Shown here one piece after another: positions 1 through 10,600 of a stretch of 64,000 nt of DNA (positions within the stretch are counted from its first letter, which is position 1; every line of letters starts with the position of its first letter). The position numbers and the translations under genes were made by a program. The notes beneath the pieces were generated by a model. That model saw nothing but the letters and a program-made list of their open reading frames with translations, had not been told where the DNA came from and ran no database searches. The stretch is from Hyposmocoma kahamanoa (lineage: Eukaryota; Arthropoda; Insecta; Lepidoptera; Cosmopterigidae), in assembly GCF_003589595.1 (NCBI RefSeq), contig NW_020653337.1:298810-362809 (forward strand). The letters are read 5' to 3'.

Positions 1-93
1 ACCTATTGCAATAAAACGGCAATTTCATACTTTAACCCCTAATATAAACGTAACTAAGTTATGTTCCCACTCCTTTGTTTCGTTTGAAAATAC
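1..93. other. Unannotated flank
   Basis: AT-rich sequence with no open frame, repeat or motif that I recognise. Confidence 0.4.
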
Positions 94-390
94 AGTAGAG
101 CTCCCTATGAAAGGTTCGTCCAGGGTAGTACTGCCACTTTACTTATTTTTACCGCCAAGCAGTAATGTCAGCATTACTGTTTTCTGGTTTTGAAGGGTAA
201 GGGTGCTGGTGAAATTACTGCCACATGTGACCTGTCAACTTATGTCTCAGGGCGAAGGGCTCAATTGCAGTGCCCCTCAGATCTTTGCGATTTAAAGCTC
301 TGAGTGGCACTGTAACTGTTATGAACAAGCGTGCGGCTTACCAACAGGCGCACGACTTGTTCGTCACGTCACTAGATAGTATAAAAAACA
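94..390 (+). repeat. Dispersed repeat family R, copy 1
   Basis: About 300 bp that align along their whole length with 14684-14985. Shared landmarks in the same order are AGTAGAGCTCC, CTGCCAC, TAATGTCAGCATT, TTGTCAACTTATGTCT, CAGATCTTTGC and GCRTACCAWCAGGC. The right end is A-rich (TATAAAAAACACC). A third, shorter copy lies reversed at 17350-17466. The A-rich right end suggests the 3' part of a non-LTR element or a SINE, but no coding part or polymerase III boxes are seen. Confidence 0.7.
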
Positions 391-1380
391 CCTAACATTA
401 CACGCGTCTACATCCAAAGCGACCTTCTACAGTGCTCACAGTAAAGTTCGCAATTTTATATTCGCTTTTGTACCTACATCTAAAAATCATCAATCATTTT
501 CGCATTATAATAAACTTTCCCGTAGAAGTAATGTTATTTATCTGGAACACGCTCTCATTTCCCTGGGAAGTTCCAATAAAAACTTGGAATATAAATTACG
601 CTATAAGATAGATTGTACGATTCAGAGGATAGTTAAATGTCTTTCCACGTGTAAGCATCCGATGTTACGAACATTTTTAATGTTGGTAAGTAATATACAA
701 ATACAACACATGCTCACTCCGAAGTAAAGAGTTGAAGATGCTCGTATGTGTGCGATTTTTATTAGATCTTTCTTTGGAGACACATTTTACCTTTACCAAT
801 GTGTAATAGTGTAGCGAAATTGAAACTCAATGTTTATGGAATATTCACTCAGATGTACATATACCTACTACCTAATGTTTTTTTCAAAATGACATCAAAG
901 TCAACGTTAGTGATTGTATTATTTAATTACTCTAATTATGTATATCTTTTTTATTAATGCACGATGCCCCAGCCCCAGGACGCCGCCTTCGGTGAAGTAT
1001 TCGTTATCATATTTTTCATATTAGTCTTTAAATACGCTTTGCCGTTTACATAATAAGGCATTAAACGCAATTCCAATGAAGAATTGTAAAATTTATAGAC
1101 TTTGACACAGGCTTAGCAATAGTTTTCTCGTTACAAGTTCAAGATACCTATATAATGCATAATAAGTATGTCCGTAGGTACACTTTGTAGCGACACCGCG
1201 GTGGCAGCCGGATACTAAGCGGTCAAGCTTCCGATGAACTGCTCAAATGGCATGTCGACCTGGTAAGCGCTGGACAGGCGAATAACAAGAACACAACACT
1301 ACAATGTACACAGACAGTTTCAATCGCTTCGCCGAGCTTGTTTATGGAAGCAACTCAACTTTAAAATTTATAATTATGTG
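391..1380. other. Intergenic sequence, nothing recognised
   Basis: AT-rich stretch with no ORF over 60 codons and no repeat that recurs elsewhere in this window as far as I can see. Confidence 0.5.
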
Positions 1381-1382
1381 TA

Positions 1383-2301
1383 CGTGGGGCGCACTATAAG
1401 TTTCCGGAATGAATAAGAAAAAAATACTATAAATGGTCAGAAATGAATTTATTGTTTCTCAAAATATTCTCCGTTAGCGTTAATGCACTTTTTCATACGA
1501 ATGAACCAATTTTGAAAACATTTATGACACTCCTCCGTGACAATCTCTGCAACATATTTTACATACTCTTCGACAGCCTCTTCAGGTGGTGAAGATCGTT
1601 AACCGCGTAACTGGTTCTTAATTTTTGGAAATAAATAAAAGTCACAAGGTGCCAGGTCGGGACTGTACGCGGGATGGCTCATAAGGTCAACGTTGCTCAC
1701 TTCAAAAATTCGTTTGTCTGGCCGTGGGAGAACTGGCATTATCGTGGTGCAAGATGATACGGCGTTTACGGTTATTTTTACGTAGTTTGTCAATAACTTC
1801 CGGCAAACAAATGGTCGAGTACCAATCACTATTCACGGTACAACGATTCTCCAAAGCAACAGTAGCCACGTGTCCAGTTTTATTAAAAAAAGAAGCAATC
1901 ATCCGCTTAGAGGCACCTTGCACGCGCGCCACTTTGGTTGGTTTCGGCTCATCTCGAAAGACCCATACGTTCGATTGCTGCTTTATTTTGGAATCGTAAC
2001 TATAAATCCGTGTTTCGTCACCTGTTACTATAACCCGCACCAAATTTGACGCCCCTTCGTTGAATCTGGTAAACATGGCATTGTACCAAGTGACGCGATC
2101 CGTTTTTTGAGCCTCAGTCAAATTGCGTGGGATCCACTGAGAGCCAATTTCTAAACTGACGCCACGATGTAAAAAGAAGTGACAGTCAGATGAAACAAAC
2201 TGTATTCTACAGCCAAAGAGATCCATTCTCAAGTGTTGTAATTACTTTTAAAAATTGTTTATGTAAGTGGCCAGTTCCGGAAACTTATAGTGCGCCCTAT
2301 G
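1383..2301 (-). mobile_element. mariner-family transposon, copy 1 (internally deleted)
   Basis: A 919-bp element whose ends are inverted repeats reading inward CGTGGGGCGCACTATAAG and CATAGGGCGCACTATAAG, followed on both sides by TTTCCGGAA. It is flanked by TA at 1381-1382 and 2302-2303, the mariner target duplication. The other copy (61545-62839) is 1295 bp. The missing ~376 bp corresponds to the N-terminal helix-turn-helix part of the transposase. It is non-autonomous and inactive. Confidence 0.93.
1639..2232 (-). pseudogene. mariner transposase remnant (copy 1)
   Basis: The frame 2232 to 1702 gives 176 residues of a mariner (DDD) transposase. The first catalytic aspartate is in VTGDETR near residue 70 and the second in LHHDNA near residue 163. 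The third, in the SPDLAPCDF block, lies downstream in a different frame (ORF 1829 to 1599), so a frameshift near 1700-1730 separates it. The first 20 residues match the start of the longer copy, and then the protein jumps directly to the middle of the catalytic domain, so the DNA-binding domain is deleted. The enzyme would cut and paste DNA at TA sites, but this copy cannot. A D34D-type mariner is likely. The subfamily is not assigned. Confidence 0.9.
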
Positions 2302-2303
2302 TA

Positions 2304-2826
2304 ATACTACATATGTGTAAGTATACTTCAGCTAATCTGTCTTATATAGATACTTCTTCTTACCTGACACTTCTGACAGAAATTTAAGTTGTTAATTATA
2401 ATATAAGTCGCTATCTATTGAAAAAGGTTTTAGCGATCTGTCGTCATTTGTTCCAATTTATAGTAGTGCAGTGGCGCTCGGTCATGGGATATTTCGTGAA
2501 ATTGTTAATGAGATCAGCCCAGGTTAGTCCGTATTTGAGTGCGCTCACGTTGTTGCGGGCCAGTGTTCTCTTCCTCGTACAACATCTTACAATTTAGTCT
2601 TTGTTTCGAAATTTGGTAAGGATTGGTAACCGTACAATCGACGGAAAAATTTCCATCGTTACCTATATTTTACAAAGCTCGTTGGGATATGCGGTGTCCA
2701 CCTGATAATTTACGGCAGTGAAATCTAGTTTTCTAGAACATAAAACGCACGCTTGGCTACAATGTGACCTGACATCAAGCGACTACGTGTTTTTCTATTG
2801 CCATAGTATTCCATTCCTCTGCCTTA
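2304..2826. other. Intergenic sequence, nothing recognised
   Basis: No supported gene. A slightly GC-richer part (2460-2580) has no clear frame or splice structure. Confidence 0.4.
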
Positions 2827-3014
2827 GACTCAATTTATATTGCGGCGGAACCGAATGGAAGCGAACTTTTGTAAAGTTATTGTACATATCATAATTAACT
2901 TTATGGTCAATTGTGTAACGTACAAACTAGATACAAGCCAAAATCTTCCGCGGATTGCGCGAGCATTCTCAAGCATTCACGATCCATTCCGTTCCGCCGC
3001 AATGTAAATTGAGC
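2827..3014. mobile_element. Short inverted-repeat element (MITE-like)
   Basis: The left end GACTCAATTTATATTGCGG continues CGGAACCGAATGGA. The right end, read on the other strand, is GGCTCAATTTACATTGCGG continuing CGGAACGGAATGGA. That is about 35 bp of terminal inverted repeat with few mismatches around a ~190-bp unit with no ORF. The target duplication is unclear, so the class (probably a DNA-transposon MITE) is inferred. Confidence 0.7.
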
Positions 3015-3241
3015 CCTGCGCATTATCAAAGAAATGGATGAAATTTGTAAAACTCAACACAAAGAAAGCAATTATGGATTTGTAACTTTAAGCTCCAGTT
3101 GCATGTTATTGAGCAAAAAAAAATGTGGCCTACTTTTGTTAAAACCGGAAGATATTTAAAAAACTTTACTCGAATATGAAGAACATTATTCGTAGATGAG
3201 CACAGGATGCCGTGGTAATCCAAGTTGGTGTAAGTTTTAAT

Positions 3242-3349
3242 AAGTTACAGAGCATTCTGTCGACGGACACAAACGCGGCGCCGGCGCCAGCGAACGATGA
3301 CGACAACGCCGTTGCCAGCGGCGCGCTCGGCGCTCCGAACGATTCCATC
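3242..3349 (+). CDS. Possible 3'-terminal coding exon, gene unknown
   Basis: A compact GC-rich frame of about 35 codons begins after an acceptor-like sequence (TAATAAGTTACAG) and ends at TAG (3347-3349). The residues (SILSTDTNAAPAPANDDDNA, then VASGALGAPNDSI) have the alanine/proline/aspartate bias of a real disordered C-terminus, and third positions are mostly G or C in an AT-rich neighbourhood. No partner exon is visible in the window, so the gene would have to lie to the left. I do not recognise it. It could be a chance GC-rich frame. Confidence 0.25.
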
Positions 3350-5430
3350 TAGCCGAGAACTTGCCTCGTTACCTCTCTTTAATACAACAATCAATAACCG
3401 CATTGGAAAAAATAAGCCAGTGGACTAGTGTACGGGAACCTACCTTCTAAATAGGTACCGTTTGACATTGATTTATTTATTTTAATTTACCAAGGCAATT
3501 TAGATACTGTTTCGTCTTGGAGCATAAATATTTTTAATTAGATTGGGAAAAATTACATCAGTTATCTTCTTTACTCTATATTTAAAGAAGCCCTGTGTAC
3601 CTACACACTAAAACGTCACCCTTAAAACCAGATTCCCTACATACATAGATATATCTATCTACCTACTCGGCGCAGCCCTCCTGCTATTTATTATATATGA
3701 TTATAATTTATCATTGCAAAAGTGATTGCTGAAAGTTACCAAAGAGCGAACATTTAACAAATTAGTGCAACCGCAAGGCAAAGCGACTCGTAACCCCCGA
3801 CAACGGCAACACTACAGCTGTAATCAATACTCGGCGTCTCTAAGTTGTGACTGAGACTGGGAGTCTCCTGTGCTCTGTCGCCGGCGAGCGGCGGGCGGCG
3901 TGTGTGGCGAGTGCCGCAACTTGTCACATTGTAACTACACAAGCTCCTCTCTCAAGACCAAGTTCAGACAATAACAGGTACAGTTTCATAGATGCGGTAA
4001 GAAATATTTTATACGTACAGTTATACATTATGAATACCTATACGAGTAGCTATACACAAACGAGTAGGTACTAAGAATATATAACTTCTATCGTAAATAT
4101 AAAATGCTATAGAGGTTTCAATTTCGCGGGATAGGTTTTAAAGTTTCTACAATTTCGATTAGGTATGAAATAGATACTGAAATAGATAGTATATACAAAA
4201 CACATTATTGAAGTCAAGTCTCTGCAGCAACAACAATCGAGAGATATTATTTAACATAACACTCGAAAATAGAATACGATATAATTGAAGCCGTACTCCA
4301 GTTCTGCCCATTAACGTTTATGAAAAAGCAACTGCTTAACTCTATTACTCCGCCAACTTAACTCGGTACGACTTTTATTTAGTTAGTGACACTTGGCCGT
4401 TTTGCTGTGTTTACTCCAGATCTACAGTTGACTATTGCGAAGTTAGTTTGTAAATAAAGGGCCGTTTGTAGACAAATAACACCTGCTAAGAGAAAACTAA
4501 GGAAATAAATGCAGATTTGCGTTTGCTAGTACAACACTGATACTATAGGTAGTATTGTTTTCGCTTTATGAGCTGTTACTTCGCTTGTTGCCTGTGTACT
4601 TATTAGGCATTATGTGCCCTTGAAGTGGACAGAGGCTACGTATTTTCTGTAACTACGAATTTTCACGTGACTATGACGGTAGGCAGTTTGTATGTAGATA
4701 CAAACATGAGCGTGTGTTTGTGCATTGAAATGAAGATTACCGAAGCGCCTGTGCATAATCGACGCGACTTAGCGTTGCTCTCGGTAATCCCGCAGGCGCT
4801 CCTTTTAATCCCAAAATCTTTTCAAGAAACAGTCGGAGGACAATCCTATTAGCCGACACTCATTTGGTTAAGTATGCTCTTAAAATATGGAAATAGGGGC
4901 TCTGCTAGCAATTTCACTAAAATATTTTTGTATGTCAATTTGCTAAAATTATTCTTTTGTACGCGAGACAAAAAGATTGGATGAAAATTAAATAAGAGAA
5001 AGCACAATTTACTTTCAAGATACGAGATAAGTGGACATTTATTACTTTCAAAACGAAGTAAACGTTAAATCTGTATGCTCATTCACATTTTCCCCCACAT
5101 TCGTAAGAACGTCCGCTGCGAGAAGCGGACCCTCGCGACCACAGGCATATATCTAGATAGACGCCGCAAGTGTACGTACTTCGCGTGCCCAAAGTAAGTG
5201 ACATTCACTTACTTGCCGCTGCTACACTTCAGAACACGCTCGACCCTTATCGTAGATAAACACCGGTCGAAAACGCGAAAAATGCGTAATAGTGCCATTA
5301 TACACTGCAAAAGCACCATAACTGTGGGTAAACGGGTAAACAGGAACGTTTCCTTCCCCGGGCAAGTGATTTTGTAATCAGAAGATGTATATTTATTTTT
5401 AAAACTCTTTTCTCTATAACTCTTTTGTTA
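3350..5430. other. Intergenic sequence with a GC-rich patch
   Basis: No supported gene. The patch 3830-3980 is GC-rich (CGGCGAGCGGCGGGCGGCG) and ends in a donor-like ACAG/GTACAG at about 3975. It could be a promoter or 5' untranslated exon on the plus strand, but nothing confirms it. Confidence 0.3.
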
Positions 5431-5519
5431 TGACGTGTAGTAACGTTTCGTTTTTTTCCAGTTTTGTAGTATCTATTATCAGTAGTATCTGTAATGTCGA
5501 TAATTTTTTAAGCACGTTG

Positions 5520-5930
5520 ACTCGAATGTCCGAATATAGTGAGCAAATAATTACATATATCGCCGGATACGCAGTACGAGTTATAAAAAAATATATAAAG
5601 CAAAGAATTAACAGTGCGCTGTCTTTACAAAAATCTGGAGTTGGTCATACGTATGAGTTCGTTGCTTTCGAGGACGAAGGTGGTCTAGTTTATCCCACCT
5701 AAGATGCTATCCAAGTATGCAGAGATTAGTAGTAGAGAGAGAGTTAGAAATCCGAGAAATAATAAACAAATCACAAAAATTTCACATGAGGCCTTTATTA
5801 AGTAAACCTCTTCTGATTAATAAGATTTTACCATATTTTGTCAGCAGTAACATTTTCATTTTTCTTGGCATTCATCAATTTGATCAATTACCAACAGAAA
5901 AACATCTATGTAGTAAAATTAATTAAGGCA
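5520..5930 (+). pseudogene. P-element/THAP9-like transposase relic (C-terminal part)
   Basis: The frame that ends at 5702 contains ITYIAGYAVRVIKKYIKQ, then HTYEFVAFEDEGGLVYPT. This resembles the conserved C-terminal region of P-element and THAP9-type transposases (I.YIAGY.VRK followed by GGL.YPS). An in-frame TAA follows directly, and the next codons (DAIQVC) keep the family pattern. A second frame (5717-5926) seems to continue the domain after a frameshift. There is no THAP zinc finger or catalytic domain nearby and no terminal repeats were found. Inference: an old fragment of a P-like DNA transposon. Confidence rests on motif resemblance only. Confidence 0.5.
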
Positions 5931-7454
5931 GTCGCAGTTCATATGGAGACGTGCGTTTTCATTATGTAAGGTAATCAATAAGAACAAAAGTACCTACACA
6001 AAATGTATGTGTTGTATAATAAGCTCATTTTATTGGAAGGACAATAATTTTAATACTTGAACTCGATTAAAAATAAGTCTTAATTTTTTTAGATTAAAAA
6101 TTAGTCTTAATTTTTTTTTAAATAAGTAAAATAAAGGACTTAACTATCTTATTCTAGTATTTTTCTACTATATTAATATTACGACTACTTGTAATCAACA
6201 AATACTTGAACATTCTATTTAGAATCGATCAAATACGCGGCACGCATATTCCGTTCAATGAATCAATTTAGAGCGAGTTGAAGGAGATTTTAATTACTCA
6301 ATAGTGCTTTTGACGTCATAGTGGGTACAAAAAATGTGGCACGCTTGGTTTTCATACAAATTGCTGCATTTGTGACGTCTATCTAGATATGTCTGTGCTC
6401 GCGACGGAATCCGACGACCCGTCGCCGCGTGCATCCGTGTCCACGTCCGGGTCCACTTCCAGCCGCTAGCACTACCGTGGTCGTGCACGTACCAGTCACG
6501 TTACGATGGATCATTTACCAATTCATGATATGAGAAAACGACTACCAGCGAGTGTAGTATAAAGTGTATTCTCTTACGAAACTGGTCACGCAATTCCAAA
6601 TCAGTACTTTCAAAAAATTGGTTTGGTCTTTGGACATAGATAAGGAGGTTATCTATGTCTCTGGAAAATTAAACATAATGTATATAATTTAACTTTCATA
6701 ACAGTGGGAAATAGATTGGTTTGCATTAATATTTAGGCATAACCTGGTTGATGACTCTACCATCTGTCAGCCGTGACCGTTTTGGTTTGTTTGAAAAAAA
6801 CAACAAATATACACGATGTAAATTCGAAAAAAAATTTCAAATTTTCCAAATAAATTATTGACGCGTAGGAACGTCCTAAAAGTAAGTACTAAATGATGAC
6901 AACATAAGTCTGTTTGCATGCGTAGCACGCCGAAATCTAAGGGTTGGGAACTCGACTGTACTTGCAGGGAGCGTGTGACTTTCCCTGAATTTGGAGAAAC
7001 AAACCCGTAAGCACGCGACACGCTTGATGGTGAAAGGTAAAGAAAATAAATAAATTTGAGAGTATATTTTTTTATTACAACATTCCTCTTACCATTCAAC
7101 TTAACTTGCTAACTTATTCAACTTAAGTTAAAATACAAAATCGGTAGTAGTCACTTTCATTTGACTGTCAAAAAAAAAGAAAAATTACTATCGCAATGAC
7201 GACGGTTTCAACTGCATGCAGCCGTGGTCTGGGCTGCATGAAATTGATTACCACGTCACGCATTAACTGCAAACACGCAGTCAAACCGTTAGCAGCCTTA
7301 TAAGTAAGTGATAAAAAAATATTTTGTTAAACCCTTTTCTATTCAGTAATTGTACAATCAAATTAAGCACTCCACTAGGTACTGGCAAAGTAACCACATA
7401 CACAAGTGTGTATGAAGAAATTTACGTAAAAGTTGGTGGGCTCTAACGGTACAT
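5931..7454. other. Intergenic region and probable NOP58 3' UTR
   Basis: No supported gene apart from the short candidate exon listed at 6387. On the minus strand, downstream of the NOP58 stop, a possible poly(A) signal AATAAA occurs at 7071-7076. It would give a 3' UTR of about 380 nt, but this is not proven. Confidence 0.35.
6387..6470 (+). CDS. Possible short GC-rich coding exon, gene unknown
   Basis: An acceptor-like TCTATCTAG is followed by a frame that reads MSVLATESDDPSPRASVSTS and then GSTSSR before TAG. Serine/proline richness and strong G/C third positions resemble a disordered C-terminus. Like 3242-3349, it has no neighbour exon in the window. Both could be alternative last exons of a gene to the left, or chance. 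Confidence 0.22.
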
Positions 7455-7673
7455 TCACTCTTCTTCAGCCTGGGACTGACGTTTCTTCTTTTTCTTTTTC
7501 TCGCTCTTTGATTCGGTTTCGGCTTCCGGAACAGGTTCGGCCACCTCGGCCTCGGCTTGCGCAGCCTCTAATGACTTCTTCTTTTTCTTCTTCTTCTTTT
7601 CCGATACCGGCGGGGCGCCGTCTTCTAGAGCTCCTTCTTTCACCTCTGTCTTTTCTTTCTTTTTGGGTGTAAC
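7455..7673 (-). CDS. Nop58: NOP58 coding exon 5 (lysine-rich tail and stop)
   Basis: Acceptor TTCCTCAG/GTTACACC. It encodes VTPKKKEK and two poly-lysine blocks separated by a Glu/Ala-rich stretch, ending QAEEE and TGA (7457-7455). Such KKxKKKK tails are typical of NOP58/NOP56 and are thought to act in nucleolar targeting. Confidence 0.93.
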   Translation of the reverse strand, partial: VTPKKKEKTEVKEGALEDGAPPVSEKKKKKKKKSLEAAQAEAEVAEPVPEAETESKSEKKKKKKRQSQAEEE

Positions 7674-10600
7674 CTGAGGAAAATTAATTTAAGTTAATAT
7701 TAAATTTTAGAACTACATTGAAAGTCAGGATATTTGACCACCATGGTGTCCAATTATTTTTGTGAAGCTACTGCACTACTTTGTTATATTTATTAATGCA
7801 AGATCGAATACTAAGAAAAAAATCCTTCGATACGGCTGGATTCGAACCAACTCCTCCCAGCAAACCGTGCCAGACGCAATGCCAATTAAGCCACGAAACG
7901 AACTAGCGGAACTTACGAATTTTTTTCTATGTGCTTTTTGCAGATCTTTGTTTAAGGCTTTTAACGATTTTTTGCCGCAGCGACGTCTGTGAGAAATAAT
8001 TAATATATATAACATTTTATATGGAGTCAAATATGATTTGATTTGAAAATTTGATTACAAAGTTTACACAGGGACAAAGTGCGAAATGATCTTCCACAAC
8101 CTGTGCGCGACTGTCATGTTTTCTCAATTCGCACTATTCGTAAAAAATGTGAAACCAGCTTGTGTCAATGTGACACCCTTGGGAACGATTCATTGCCCGT
8201 GATCCTACTGCGTAGTCCTGCTAGTAGTACCAAGGACGATATTTTTGTCCGTGGTTCTACCAATAGGACTACGGGCAAGAAATGATTATATTGTATGGGC
8301 ATTGAACCTACTGATCGGGGTTCTGAGCTAACTACAATTTTTCTCTAGGATGATGCCTGTGAACAGTTCATAAAAAAATGGAAGATATAATCTTGTAATG
8401 ACGTGCGCTGTTTAATATATTTTATAAATAATTTTTGTAAGTATCGCTTTTAAGTGAAAATATTATATGGTACGTGTCACTGTCACTGAAGAGCGCCGCA
8501 GCTGGCTTTAAAACCCAAAATCATATCTACTTTGGAATGGCGACTGATCAGGCCAGCAAACTCTGTCTAGGGTGAAATAAGACTATAAATTTTAAGTATT
8601 CCACCAGGGCCCCAAGCCAACCTCGCCTGCACGCGGTGCACCCTGCACATAGCGAAAGGGGCTCTGGACGCACAAAGTACTAATATTAAACAGAGTATTC
8701 CCCAGGAGTGTTGACGTCAGGCAAGCGGATGGTCATAAAACACCATGCCAATTCCGTTTACAACGCGTATTCAAATAAGATACGTGTTGTGCCGACCCCA
8801 CCTAGCGTGGGATAGTCCTACTGATAGAACCACGGACAAAAAATATTGTCCTTGATACTACTAGTAGGACTACGCAGTAGGACCACGGGCAATGAATGTT
8901 GGAAAAAAACGTTGTACAAAAGGTATGGTAATGGCTCTGGGTACACTATGAGTAACAATCAATTCTGTGGATCTTTCTGTCGAATCACCACTGATCTAGC
9001 TGCTTTAGAATTAAGATAATTTGCGTCTAATCAACGGTATAAGTTACCTTTTTCTTGTATAAAGTCATGACAACTTACTCGCACATATTCTATTTCGCAT
9101 GTCACCCTTAACTTCTAATAAACACTTAAAGAAATACAACTTCAATTGAATTATTTAAAATATTGAACTTATTGCAAGTCTGTTATTCTCATTGATCAGT
9201 ACAGAGTACTACCTCTATCTACTAAAAATCGAATTCAAACGTTCGTGGAATTACATCTATTTGACAAGTTTTATTGAAATCGGTTTCGAAAAGTGCGCGA
9301 AACCGGATTCATCCCCTAGTTTGCCACCCTTAGAGGTGGAATATTTTCTTCACATTTAAATGGGACCAATATTGAGGTACCCTCTTTCCAACAAAAAAAG
9401 AATCGTCAAAATCGGTTCACAAAGGAAAAGGAGTTATCGCGTAACATTTTTAAAATTAAATCATTTGACTTTCTGAATACATTTGCTTAAATTTATTTAT
9501 TTTCATTGTAATATTATAATTAATAATGTACATATATGTTAAAAATTGACATTGCAGCGCCCTTACAGGGTACATGTTTGATACTTTACCAACTACTATA
9601 AGACCTAAATGTAACAACATGTTTTGCAATAAACGATATTATTATTATTAACATACATACAAAAAAAAATGCCGTCGAATTGAGAACCCCCTCCTTCTTT
9701 AAAGTCGGTTAAAAAATAGACCACAATGACATTACCAAAAGGTGTCCGTAGTTTTTTGATTTTATTTTTCATGATTTATGTAGAATTATTCACTATTTAT
9801 TAATTTACTGTGGATGGCCATCTCAAGGCGAATAAGTTAAAAGTTTGTGTTCGTTCTTTTTTAACATAGCAGGCTGTAGCGGAATATCAGCGACGACGTC
9901 CTAAAACACTCCATAATTTTGCTGTGCTGCACTACAGTACAAAACTTTTTGACGTCCTTCTGTCTCATATAACACAACTGTTTGTGTAATTTATATTGAT
10001 TTATTAATGTGTTGAGATAAATTTTATTATTTTTAGAATTGCTGAAATCCAACAGGAAGTAAACATGGTTGTTCACTTTAGCGTTTAGCGTCTTATCTTT
10101 AATACCTTTAAAGAATTCGACATACAGAAAATACGCGAAAGAACTCAGGAAAAAGTAAGTGGCAAAACGATACCGGTAGCAGTGCGTTTCGCCGGTGATA
10201 ATGCCGCTGTTACCGGTAATAATAAACAACAGCTAATGCTCACTTGGACGCCATAATCAAATGCTGGACCTAAAATTGCAAAGCAAAAATATAGCAGAAT
10301 GGTACGACGAAAATTACGTAAGTGAACTTGCTGTGCACCAGCTAACACAGTACAGTCCAGAATTTTAGAACTGTACGGTAAAATTGTATGGCGGTACAAT
10401 TTTATCTAAGAATAATAATTTTGTCGAAACGAATTTTCAGCAATCTAAATTGTATGGAAAACAGATAGTATAACAAACATGATTAGACCAAACAAAGTTC
10501 TGCCCAAAGAATACGAATGTGTAATAATTATTCTAATAATAGGTTTTCGGACCCCCGATACTTCTGCTGTAAGACGTTTCTGTGTTGCAAATTTATACCA

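Noticed and set aside
4625..4852. 75-codon plus-strand frame as a small gene
   Set aside because: No family motif, splice sites or codon bias, and it is in AT-rich DNA where such frames are common.
7831..7895. A functional tRNA gene on the minus strand
   Set aside because: A and B boxes are present but the acceptor stem does not pair and no clear anticodon arm forms, so a SINE or relic is more likely.
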